A DNA stretch of 64,000 nucleotides, taken from NCBI RefSeq assembly GCF_042242105.1, contig NC_092027.1, forward strand, positions 3,547,506-3,611,505. Direction: 5' to 3'. A model generated the notes under the pieces. The model ran no database searches and was not told where the DNA came from. It saw nothing but the letters and a program-made list of their open reading frames with translations. Numbering within the stretch: the first letter of the stretch is position 1; each line of letters opens with the position of its first letter. Shown here in pieces: positions 11,636 through 23,666 of the stretch. The position numbers and the translations under genes are program-made. Origin of the DNA: Pempheris klunzingeri. Its lineage: Eukaryota; Chordata; Actinopteri; Acropomatiformes; Pempheridae.

Positions 11636-12134
11636 TTCATATAGAGTTGATTAAGTTGTCATCTTTTAACCAGTCCCTTGTAATTTGTTTAATTATTGCT
11701 ACCCTTATTACTGGGAACAAGTTTGAGTCTTCGCTCTCCTGCAGTAGAACCAGTGGGTTTTTGTTCAGAGAGATCCCAAAAATATCTAACAGTTTTCTAA
11801 TAGAAGATTCCTAGAAGACACTTTTAGCATTACATGACCAAAATACCTGACTGTGGTTTATCTGCTCACCACATCCTCTCCAGAGTTTAATCTTCTTTGT
11901 ACTTTGGTTTATTTATTCATTTGTGTTTTTATCTGTCTGAATGAAAATCAACTATACTAGTATATGTTTGCATTACACTATAGTAAACTTCATTATGTCA
12001 TATTGAACTATCATTAATATGGTTGTTATTAGAACTGTCAATATCTTTATTATTATTACTATTGCCATATTATAGTATATTATTATCATTATTACTATAG
12101 CAGTAGTTATGGTTGACAGTAATATCCCACTGTA

Positions 12135-12370
12135 CTGTTTTTATTTTTGTCACACTGCACTACATCGATGCTTTCACATTTGCACTATTCTCAAACCTGC
12201 TGCTACTTATATATGACATCTTTGCCATAAATTGACACTTTCTTTTTAACGTGTTACTTTTATCTATTGTGCTTTTGATTTTGTATTTTTAATGTTGGAT
12301 ACCTGTTCATTGACTGTTGCAACACCTGAATTTCCCCCATAGGGATCAATAAAGGATTATCTTCATCTTA
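12135..12370 (+). mobile_element. LINE 3'-tail fragment, unit 2 copy
   Basis: Co-duplicated counterpart of the fragment at 500-735, with the same aataaagg phrase and TTATCTTCATCTTA-like end. Confidence 0.55.
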
Positions 12371-12542
12371 AAGTGAGTGAAAGAGTGAATGAGTGTTTGA
12401 GTCTATATCTATGTTTGCTGATGATTTTCTATCCTCATACATCTCTATAAATTTATAAATACAGTCTTTGCACACATTATTTTTGTCAACAGTGAGGTCA
12501 TCCGTCCTTGTATTTGAATCATTCACCATTTACACGGTCCAT

Positions 12543-15500
12543 TTAGCTCCCCAGAACAGCGTTGGGCTGTGATCCATTACTTTGTTCTTTGGTCACCAAT
12601 GGCGTGTTGCTGTTTACACCGTCTGTAGAAGAATCCTCAGCACTACTTGAAGAAACCGGTGAGTCTGAAGAGAACAAAATACAAAATCATTTTAACAGGT
12701 AAAGGACAAAAATGGATATGATAAGATTTATGTAGAGACAGTCAGAGGGACAGATAGAGAGATATGTACCTGATCTGCTCGGCGAAGTTCCTGCAGGAGA
12801 AGTGCCAGATGAAGTCTTTATATCTACAAAAACCAATTAAATAAATCAACACTAGTTCTACTAGACCCAGTGGTGTGGTGGTGCCTGGAGAAGTGAATAT
12901 ACTTCTAATTCTATTTAAAAACAACCAATCCAGCAAAGTTTGGTCCTGATTGGACCATGAAGAGCCTAATTAGTAACCACTTCCTGTTTCATGGCGAAAC
13001 AGAAATTTGAGGCCTCGCCACGCCATCTGGTGAAAACTCTAGCGTAAGTGAATCGGATAAACTCCCTCAGAACACTGAACACTGCCCAACACTGCCCAAC
13101 AAAATATGGTTTCCAGAATGTGTTTTTTGTTGCATATCATTCCCCACAATATCCAGAAATCCTTCTTAATCTACAGACTGCATGTCCGCTCAGTGAAAAT
13201 AGAATAAAAAGAAGTTTTACTTGGAGGGCGTTTGGCTGAAATAAAAGGAAAAGACAAATGTTTTATGTTGTTACAAGTAGAAATGCCACACTTTGTCACT
13301 TTCTTCTCAGTGATGATGTCCTCTTCTATGCACTCAGACTGATATATAAATCTTTTCTATCTTTTGGTTCGATCTTACAATAGTTCTTTTCCTGTCATCT
13401 CTCCCTGACATCATCATGCTATAGTCATGTTATAATGACTGTGGCTCTGAGACCTTATTATTGTTTGGACTGAAGTCTAAATTCAGAGCACTGGAAAAAT
13501 GGAGACACAGTTTCAGTTTTGGTTTCTCACCGTTCTTCTTTTTATAGATGAAGAATCCAGCCAAAGCAATGATGACAGCCAGAACAGCCACTGCAGCAAT
13601 GATGATGATGGTGAAGTCAAGGGGCTTCTCTGTTGAGCAGAAAACAACAAACAAATCACAGCCTGTACAGATGAAGCAGGTTAGGAGAGAAAAACATCCA
13701 TTTCCCAACCAGACCCACCTCCCACCTCCATCACTTCTGATTCCTGTCTTACCTTCGTTGGACTCGATCACTGCTTTGTCCAGTTTGGTGACGATGTCCT
13801 CGACACCAGAGAGCTGAAACACACATTCGTAGCTCCCCCAGTCTTCAGATGCTCCTGGTGCTTTCAGGTCAACGCTCGTCTGGAAGGATCCATCGTTGTT
13901 GGGGAGGATCTCTCCGAGGGTCACGCCCCCATGATGCTCCTCTCCACCTTTCCTCCAGAACATCATGGCTGCGTTAGGGTAGAAACCTGTAGCGTGGCAG
14001 GTGACTGGAGAGGAGGGAGACTTCTGGAGGAGAGACACTTTGGGACGGTCTGGGAGTAAAGAGAAAGACAGTTTATACGCTATTAGTATGTACTATATAT
14101 TAATATTTAGCAGATGCTATTTGCAGCCAGGTGTAAATAGGCAATGTGGCAAATAAAGTGTGTCCATGAACAGATATGACTTTTTAATCAATCAATACAG
14201 AATTCCTCCTCAGTATTGAGCATAGATGTTTATATAGTAGATATTTGTGCTGCTTTTAGATGGTCTGACAAAGAAAAGACAAAACCAAATAACACTTCAC
14301 TGGTGAGAAGTTGGTTTACAAAGAAAATATGATCATCTTTATTCAAATCAATTAGTATATATTAATGATAGATGGTGAAAAAATGATATTTATCAGTCAG
14401 CTCCTGTCACTCTAATTGTTACTGTGTGAAGTTAAACTGTGAGGAGTTATTGATAAATCTGTATTGTTCATCTTTCTTGCATAAACATGATCTAACTCAT
14501 TTATTTTCTGTTGTACAAAACTGTTAGATTTCTGTATCATGTGTAACTGTTGCACTACGACGATGCAAAACTGTTGATACGCCTCATGTATATATTTGGA
14601 CACAGTGTCTGACTTTAAATGTAAAATAATTTAAATATACATACATGTTTATACTAAAAATGTTATTTAAAACAAAATTGTCTTGCCTGCCAGAAATTTA
14701 CTTTATCTTTCATCTTTATTGTCATAAATTAAACAAAACTAGAAAATGTGCAGTTCCTGAAGACACTGCAGTGTGAATGCTGCCTGCTGAATAGCTGACG
14801 CCACACTGCATTGCTGCTTTTTGTAACTGTAATTTATGGTTTAAGGTTCCATGATTTGGGTGCTGGGAATTCCTACTGCCTCTGAATGCACCACGTGCCT
14901 GTCAATCAGCTGTCAGGTTGCCATGGTGATGGTGCCTGCTGAGTCACTCTGGGCTCACACAGCTCTTTTCATTGACATTTCAGCTGTGACACACCTCTGA
15001 AAATCCAGGTTTTAGCTAAAAACAGTGACCGTCACAGCTTTAATGTGTGGACCAGTGGAGAGAAGAGGGTCTGCTGAACACGTACATGTAGTTTAATGTC
15101 TCTAACTTCTAAATTGAGAGAGCTGGAGCAGGTTAGAAAAGTGTTTGTTTCTGCCTCCCTCCTGAAGTTTGTGCTCTCAGTTAACATGGCAGTCAATGAG
15201 GCAGTTGGTTGGCTCTCCTGACGCTTCGAGGCTCTTGGAGGCAGCTGTGTATGTTTTTTGTTTCCATGGCCACATCACTGCGACGGGCACGATTTTTCCT
15301 ACGTTTTGGTGCATAAATGGTGAGTCTGAGTGACACACTGTGGTCGTGAGAGTGAGATAAAGACAACATTTTCACATGATTTTCCTGCTCCTCTGCACTC
15401 TAGCGATGATGTCACCCACTCTAGGCAGCGCAATACACACCCATTATAAAATCTGAAAAGGAGCGAAAACGGCATAAAACTAAAACTGTGATATTGTCAA

Positions 15501-16271
15501 AACTGCAAAATATATGTAAAAAAGCTAAATTATACTGTAACAGCTGAAGGTCTTGTGGTCTGTTTAAAAGTTGAATGGAGTCTCTGGCTGAAAGTATGAC
15601 GAAGCTATAACCTTTCAAAGTGGAGGAAGTTGAAGAGGATTTGAACGTTCGGCCCTGAGCAGCTGTTGACATCTTGGCGGCCATTTTGTACGTAGAAAGA
15701 AAGGAGTTTCCTTAAAAACTAATTATGTAGGTTAATCTAATCATTAATATTATATAGCAGAAATATCACTGTTACTATCTACATAACATTATTTATTTTA
15801 AGCGTGGGAGAGAAAGTGACAGAAACTGAGGTAAAGTAGGAGGCAGAGAGATGAAGAGGAGAGAGAACATGACAGAAAGATAAATGTGACACAAAGTGGG
15901 TGTATTTTGTTCATATAACTGTTGAGAAGACACAAAGAAGACATATTAACATTACTGTGTCCATGAATCCACATCAGGTCATGAGACTCTACCTGTTCTC
16001 AGCAGAGAGCTCCTCCCATAATCTACGTACTTCTTCAGCCACTCAGGACAAATCTGGGTCAGGTAGTTTTTATACTGTACTATCCCGGGTTTGTTATTGT
16101 CCCACTTGTGTTTGGTGATGACAGCCTCTGGTGTTGGAGCGATCCATGTCTCTGTCTTCAGGTCAAATACTATGAAGTCTTCTCCATCATAACCATCCTG
16201 ACTGAAACCGTTGGTTTTTCCCGTCTGATCATCCCACTGACAGCCGTACATCCTCTGGGCAATGTGGACAC

Positions 16272-16345
<74 letters not shown>

Positions 16346-17986
16346 GAGAGAGGGGGGGAGAGAGAGAGGGGGGGGGGGACAAAGAGAGACATCATTAAAC
16401 AGAGTGAGATCACTGAAAAAAGGTGAAAAAAGCCTTCATGAGCACCAAGAGCTTCAGGTGAAACCTTCAAACAGCTTCTTCTGTCCGACCAACACTGAAC
16501 AGTATTTAATTTAAAGTGATAATAAACAGAGAAAAGCAGCAAAGTAGTGATGGGAATTTCGGCTCTTTTGGCTCCCAAGTGGCTCCTCAGATATTTTTGT
16601 TGCTTCAATACATTTATTGCCAAATTATGTGTAAAATGAATTACTAATGTAAAAAACACATTATATAGAATATGTATTATTTATATTGCTTTATTGATTC
16701 TAAATTATTTAGTTTTACTGGCTCATAGAGCTCAGGGCTGTAGGTCTTGGTGGCTGTGTTGTTGTCCTGGATGATACTGTAGATAATGTAGGAGCAGTAG
16801 ACACACTGGCACCTTCATTAACAGCAGCTTCCCTTGCTTGTCTTTCCTCCTCTAACTGAATTGATGGTGAACAGTACACACACTTGTCTGTGCAGGTTGT
16901 TTGTGGAGCCTGCCCGATATGAAACTTGAATTTTGCAAAGTCTGCACTCTGCCCTCCAACTATCAAGTGTATTAAAATGTGTCCAAATTTTACACCATTT
17001 TCTGTCGCTCATTTTTCTCACCTGTCCTGCTGCAGTCTGACTATGCAGCAATACTCTCTCACACTCTCATCTCTCCCCCTCACTCCAGTTCGTGTGCTCA
17101 CTGCGCTGTGCCCCCCTCCCTCCCGCTCAGTTTGGACACACAGACACCACCACACATCTTGACCAATCACGTGCAGCTTTAACAGAGAAAAGACGAGAAA
17201 AACAAACATCCCGATCGCATCGGCTCCCAATCAGGAGCCGGCTCCCATCGTTCACTTCAAAGAGCCGGCTTTTTCTCTTATTGAGAAACTGGTGCTAGAA
17301 AACATTCTGCATTAAATAAGTTAAATAAGTAATAAATAAATAAAATAATAAATAAAAGACTTAAATGATTGGATGATTAAAAATGTTGTCAATTAATTTT
17401 CTGTTGATCAGCTAATTGATTACTTGACTAATTGTTTCAGAATAGATGTTTATTGTGGCACAGACACACTGAGGCATGGGGGTCTGATCACAGGTAAAAG
17501 TGGGGGTGCATGATTAGTGATTAGTGTAACGGGAGGTAAAGTGGGACGACTTTCATTTAATTAACACCTGAAAAGGACATTTTCTAAAACACAGTCATAA
17601 CCATTAAAGCTGCTCTCTCAGTGTAAAGCTCAGTTTATATTGCACCATAAAATATTAGTGTTTCATTGTGTTCTGTTCTGGTTTCAGCAGTGAAAGAACG
17701 ATTAAATGTTGTCTCAGAGTGCACGTGATGCATATATCTGATAGTCTGCTGACTTTAGGACATTAGGAAAAGACATGTATGAAAATAAAATAAATGTAAA
17801 GACTACATAGAGAGCAAATAAATATAAAAATCTAAATATAAGGTAATGAGGTACGGCAGCAACGAAATGTAGAAACACAATAAACATATGTGAGTAAATA
17901 CATCCAATAAATATTAAAATATAAAGCCAAGAAAAGGCTCCATCAGACAGTTTAATCTCTGTGAATAAAACACTGCTGACAGACTG

Positions 17987-18052
<66 letters not shown>

Positions 18053-19145
18053 TTACACCTGTTCACTAAAATACAGGATGAAAATATAAATAATGTTTCA
18101 TCAGTAGAAAGTGAAAAATAAACAAACCTCCAGTTTGGTTGAAGCGCTGCTTTGCAGTGTCAATGTTGACTTTGAGGGCCTGCTGGGAACCCTGATGGTA
18201 CCCAGTCTCCCTCTCCCAGTACTGAGGATCATCCTCTGTGACTCTGCTCATCCAGTCCTGTTTGGCTTCTGCTCTCTTGGTCTCACTGTCGTAGTGAAAC
18301 ATCTGAACATCATCAACCAACCCAACAATCACAAACTCTGGGAAGTTTGTGACTCCAGAAGAGGCAGTGAAGAAATACTTCAGAGAGTGAGTCACTGTAA
18401 GAAGGACATAATTAAGTGTACACAATCCAAATTAACTATATTAACGTGATCTGAGACTGAAAATGTGTTAATCAATGAAGAAAAACTAAAAATGTAGATT
18501 TACATAATTTCTAAACTTACAGTTTTAAGGTCTATATTAAACAGTAATGAACAGTTTAAAGATTAAAGACTGAAAAGTGAACTATTCAAAGTTTTGGACA
18601 AGAAACTCTTGTTTTTATGATCGTTACTGTTCTTTATTTATTAATCTGAGTGTGTGTTGGAGAGTTTGGCGCGTCGTAGTTCTGCTGCCATTTTAACATT
18701 TAGATCGACCAGACAGTATCGATTAATGATCCTGACAATATCGATTAAGATAATGTCTCAAATAATAGCTAAAAACAAAGATAAACACAGTTTCCAACAG
18801 CTCTTTTTAGACACACACCTTCCCTCTGACAGAAAGTATTATTAGGGATTATAATGAGATGAACAGACTGAATGTCCTCACGTGACCTTTAAGATTATGA
18901 GTTTATAGCTTTTTAACATTTCTATAATCTGCAAAGAAGTCCTGAAATCAAACATTAAAAAAAACGATCAAAACATCGAGTAATTCACAGAAACACTACA
19001 TAAAGACACGGAGCTTTTTTTTTTCTTTACGATCAACCGATTTAAAATAACATCTTAACTCACGAGCCGTCGCGTCCTGCAGGAACATCAGAGCCAGAAA
19101 AACCAGAGTCTTCATCTTGATCATCTGAATCATTGAGGGATTCAT
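12543..19145 (-). CDS. MHC class I heavy chain (gene 2), apparent gene 1/gene 3 hybrid
   Basis: Exons: 19064-19145 (leader), 18128-18394 (alpha1), 15993-16271 (alpha2), 13753-14049 (alpha3), 13531-13629 (transmembrane), 13221-13235, 12770-12823, 12543-12664; 404 residues. Leader and alpha1 are identical to gene 1. The exons from alpha2 on (15979-16271 and below) match gene 3 and differ from gene 1, for example PEWLKKY and YGRSS instead of PDWLKKY and YGSSS. The transmembrane exon is three codons shorter than in genes 1 and 4. A 7-base deletion removes the usual GTAAGT donor of exon 6; a GTAAAA donor one codon earlier keeps the frame but is weaker. All groove-anchor residues are kept. A hAT copy lies between promoter and ATG. 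The gene is an intact reading frame by prediction; expression is unknown, and an assembly duplicate cannot be excluded. Confidence 0.9.
16272..16389. repeat. (GA)n tract beside exon 3, gene 2
   Basis: About 118 bp with interrupted G-runs. Very similar in pattern to gene 3 and longer than gene 1. Confidence 0.9.
16546..17274 (-). mobile_element. hAT/BED remnant, intron 2 of gene 2
   Basis: Same 729-bp remnant as in gene 1. The small coding differences are those of the gene 3 copy (for example GQAPQTTC rather than GQTPQTTC), placing this stretch on the gene 3 side of the hybrid. Confidence 0.65.
17988..18051. repeat. (GT)n microsatellite, intron 2 of gene 2
   Basis: About 64 bp. Both edges keep the 11,124-bp offset from gene 1, so the repeat number is equal. 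Confidence 0.9.
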
Positions 19146-19165
19146 GGTTCTTGTGTTTCTCCGTC

Positions 19166-20260
19166 CAGAGTCGGCAACCCGCGGCTCCGGAGCCGCATGT
19201 GGCTCTTTAATCCCTCTGCTGCGGCTCCCTGTGGCTTTGAAAACTAAATCATGACTATTTTAACTCTCTAAAGAAGTTTAAATCTAAGTCTAAGACCTAA
19301 CGGGCCCACCGGCTCTGGATTACCGTAATTCCGCCACAGTTTGTGCTTTCGGAAAAATTCCAACGGTTTCTGAAAGCTGAGACGTTGCGCTTTACAGCCA
19401 ACATGGTGTCATTACGGTAATTTCACTCGCGTGTCTCCCGGAAACCCGCGAATCAAATTTTCCCCCCCAGGGAAATCAGTGGAAATGTATTTATTATGCA
19501 AATTGTTCCTTTCTGTATATATTTCTGCCAGATTGTATATGTATTTTGATACAAAAAAGGTGATTTCATTTGTGTTCATGTGCTCTGAAGGCAATTTATT
19601 TCATTAGTAAAGGCATGAATCTATACATATTATTAAGATTTAGGATGTAAGGGTTGTATTGATGTATAATAAATTAAAATACTCCCAAAAATGGGACAAC
19701 AGTGTGTAAAAATGTCAAAAAGATGACATGCAGACGCTGTTCGCTGAGGTTCAGGAACTAAAATCACATTAACCAAGTAAGAGAAATATTTTAATAATCT
19801 ACTATTTTGCATATATTCCTATTTTTTCATTGTTCAGTGAAATAGTCCATTTGTTATTCAGGTTGACAGCTGACTGGACGCTCCAGTAAAAGGATGAAGG
19901 CACAAAAGACGACGGCATTTTTGGTTTGCTGCCAATGGATCATTTAAGTTCGTTAAATACAAGATGGACTAAAATAGACATTGCGTATTTTATTTAAAAG
20001 TAACCTTGAACCCAGCGTCTTTTTCAAAATGTTTTTGTTGCATTCAGAAATGTCACTTCATTTTCTCTGTAGCAGTCCATTGGTTACATGAAAGCAACAC
20101 ACTATGGTTTGTTTATACATAACATAAAGGTAAAAAACAATATATGCAGTGTTATCTTCATTTTGAATGTCAGAAGGGTTTTGCGGCTCCCGGTGTTTTC
20201 TTTTCTGTGGGAAACGGAACCAAATGGCTCTTAGAGCAGTTAAGGTTGCAGACCCGTCTG
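19166..20260. mobile_element. hAT remnant between promoter and exon 1 of gene 2
   Basis: Copy of the 8042-9136 element at the 11,124-bp offset, same length and same ends. Inherited with the duplicated block. Confidence 0.7.
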
Positions 20261-20303
20261 GACTGAGCTCCTGTTTGCTGCTCCACAAGATGGGAAGGGG
20301 CTC

Positions 20304-20396
20304 TGACGTCACATGGCCCGTCCAGCCAATGAGAATTCAGGGCGACTTGTTGCTGGGTAGAACTGACCCGCTGAGGTTGTCAACGAAAGTGAAAGT
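20304..20396 (-). promoter_or_regulatory. Class I promoter box cluster of gene 2
   Basis: CRE at 20304-20311, CCAAT/Y box at 20326-20330, ISRE at 20385-20396, with the CCCAGCAACA X1-like box between the last two. Same box set and spacing as gene 1, also displaced from the start codon by the hAT copy. Confidence 0.75.
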
Positions 20397-20424
20397 TAAA
20401 CTAGCGTGTTTTTGGCCCGTGTGA

Positions 20425-22759
20425 GGGGAAGGGGAGCTTCGTGGGGAGCTTTATTCTGGTGTCTCCACTTTGTCCACACATGAAAGCTGCTGCTCACATT
20501 TTCTATAACGGCTGATGTCACATAATGTTTTCTGGGAGGTCAGAGGTCACTGTCAGCTGCAGGTCAGACACTGTGGAGGTGGTGTGGATGCTGCAGGGTC
20601 TTCTTGTGTTGTGTATGGCTGCCCTGGGACTGAACACAGTCCTGATCAAAATACCACCAACAAACAATAAATCAAAGTGTTCAAACCTGCAGTGGATGTG
20701 CAGCAGTGCAGTTTCTCCCTGATAGTATCTGTTGTTTTAAACACACCTGAGTGCAATCACACCATCTGGTTATTGAATGAGATGGAGGGGAACATCTCTG
20801 TGTCCATACTGAAGTCCATAACCAAAACAGTATCTTATTTATGTGTCAGTATGTTTCCGTGCAGGCCTGCACATGGGTCTCGGCACAAATTAGACCTCAT
20901 ATTAGGACAGAGTGACAAACAATAAACACTAAATATAGTTTACATGAAGCGATATTTGGCCTTTTAATGTGACATGAAAACGTGAATGAAAGAAATCAAG
21001 CCAGAGGAGAAAGAGAGTGAGAGAGCTTCTTAAACACAAACATCAGGTCAGACCAGCTCTGTCCTGCAGGCTAAAAGCTCCTGAACTGATCTGAAGCTGT
21101 GGACGCTGAAAACTGCCCCAACCACAGAAATCTAACACCACTGTTGATGTTTGAACACCTGATGCTGTTTTTCACTTTGCCGTTTCTGAAGCATTTTAGA
21201 AAAGGTTTGAGTTTAACAGAAATACTCTTCCTGCTCTCTGCTGATCAGTAAGTTTCAATTCAAGAATAAATAGATATTTAATAATTTCATGATTATTGAT
21301 GCATTAAAGTGTACACGTCACTTTAACGGCGAAGCTGGTAACCATGGCTGATTTAAGTCTATATGGTTGGGTAGCTATAATAACACAGAATGTATTTTTT
21401 GATTATATTTTGTATTGATTAATTGAAGCAGGCCTTATGATGAAAGCTAAATAAATGCAGTGCAGTGAAAAGTAGAATATTTCCCTCTGAACTGCAGTGG
21501 AGTAGAAGTATGAAATAACATTAAATGGAAAAACTCATAGTAAAAGTACGAGCTCCTCAAAATGACTCTTAAGTATTTGAATGTACTTATTTAAGTTCCA
21601 CTGCTGAAAGTCTAAATATATAATGTATATGTTTGCTATGACAGAGGAGTGGGTGAAGTTTATACACAAGTGAAAACTTAACATATTAAAACATGATTGA
21701 AGAGAAATCTGTCAGTCAAGAACTTAATATAATAAATATATAAATGCTGTGATCAATATTTGTTCTCTATTTAAGTGTATTAGTACAGATTGTTGTATAA
21801 CTGATCTCCAAATGAATGATCAAGTACATTTAGGCTTTTCAGATTCATCAAAGGAAATCACAAAGTCTCCCTCCCTCTCCACCACTCACACAGATTATTG
21901 ATGCCAAGAGCAGATCACACAACAACCAGAGTAAATAGTCTTCAAAATAAAGAAAAAACAGCAGGGGAGAGAATATTCAATATATAATAGTCACTCAGTA
22001 CAGAATATACTCACAGTAACAAATTTCCTTTTCATTTCGAACACAAAATGTCACCAAATGTAAAAGTTTCTAAATATGATGTGTACAGATTCATTTATTA
22101 TTCTGATGAGCTAGTTCTAATTATATTCTTAATCCTTTTATAAACCAGACTACTGGGAAACACAAGTACTGACAGATAGAAAGGACTCAGAAATCATCAG
22201 CGTGACTTCATGTCAAGTAAAAAGATGAACTTCTGCTTCAGTTGTGCCACAAGTTTGCTCAACTGGTTTCATCCTTTGTGAACTTTTTCATTTGATATCT
22301 GAACATCTGCACTTGGAGCCACTTCACTTGGTGTTTGTGTGAAAAACCAGGATTTATTCACGTTCCTGTGTGATCTCAGATGAGCAGGCACGTTTAATTT
22401 ACCACACTGACACGTGTTTTATTATCTAAATACATATATTTTAAATTTAACAACACAAAAGAATACAAGGCACACACTTACTTTTCCCTTAAAATACCAT
22501 TGTGATTCTGGAGTTACAGAATATATCAAGGATTATAAATCAAAAACACAAAACAGAGAGAGAAAAAAGGTGAAATAGAGAATAAAATAGCACACAGTGT
22601 GTCTATGTGTACACATGTATTAGCATATATTCACTCATTCATGTTTGTTTATTCGAACATGCAAAGAAACATCAGTACAACTAAAATCCTATTTTTGTCT
22701 TAATCATCACATCCAGCGAGACAGCCCTAGATAGCCCAGAGATAGTATATGTATTTCAT
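20425..22759. other. Intergenic DNA upstream of gene 2
   Basis: Copy of 9301-11635 at the 11,124-bp offset, with no difference that I noticed. No gene recognised. Confidence 0.6.
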
Positions 22760-23258
22760 TTCATATAGAGTTGATTAAGTTGTCATCTTTTAACCAGTCC
22801 CTTGTAATTTGTTTAATTATTGCTACCCTTATTACTGGGAACAAGTTTGAGTCTTCGCTCTCCTGCAGTAGAACCAGTGGGTTTTTGTTCAGAGAGATCC
22901 CAAAAATATCTAACAGTTTTCTAATAGAAGATTCCTAGAAGACACTTTTAGCATTACATGACCAAAATACCTGACTGTGGTTTATCTGCTCACCACATCC
23001 TCTCCAGAGTTTAATCTTCTTTGTACTTTGGTTTATTTATTCATTTGTGTTTTTATCTGTCTGAATGAAAATCAACTATACTAGTATATGTTTGCATTAC
23101 ACTATAGTAAACTTCATTATGTCATATTGAACTATCATTAATATGGTTGTTATTAGAACTGTCAATATCTTTATTATTATTACTATTGCCATATTATAGT
23201 ATATTATTATCATTATTACTATAGCAGTAGTTATGGTTGACAGTAATATCCCACTGTA

Positions 23259-23494
23259 CTGTTTTTATTTTTGTCACACTGCACTACATCGATGCTTTCA
23301 CATTTGCACTATTCTCAAACCTGCTGCTACTTATATATGACATCTTTGCCATAAATTGACACTTTCTTTTTAACGTGTTACTTTTATCTATTGTGCTTTT
23401 GATTTTGTATTTTTAATGTTGGATACCTGTTCATTGACTGTTGCAACACCTGAATTTCCCCCATAGGGATCAATAAAGGATTATCTTCATCTTA
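23259..23494 (+). mobile_element. LINE 3'-tail fragment, unit 3 copy
   Basis: Same fragment, in the 3' flank of gene 3, inherited with the tandem unit. Confidence 0.55.
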
Positions 23495-23666
23495 AAGTGA
23501 GTGAAAGAGTGAATGAGTGTTTGAGTCTATATCTATGTTTGCTGATGATTTTCTATCCTCATACATCTCTATAAATTTATAAATACAGTCTTTGCACACA
23601 TTATTTTTGTCAACAGTGAGGTCATCCGTCCTTGTATTTGAATCATTCACCATTTACACGGTCCAT

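Larger units (their letters stand above)
11636..22759. repeat. Tandem MHC class I unit 2 of the array, 11,124 bp
   Basis: Second tandem copy. Its left part (to about 17.1 kb) matches unit 3 at an offset of 11,124-11,125 bp. Its right part (from about 18.0 kb) matches unit 1 at an offset of 11,124 bp, including an equal-length GT microsatellite. The copy is therefore a mosaic of its two neighbours, best explained by one recent tandem duplication, or by an assembly artefact. Confidence 0.9.
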
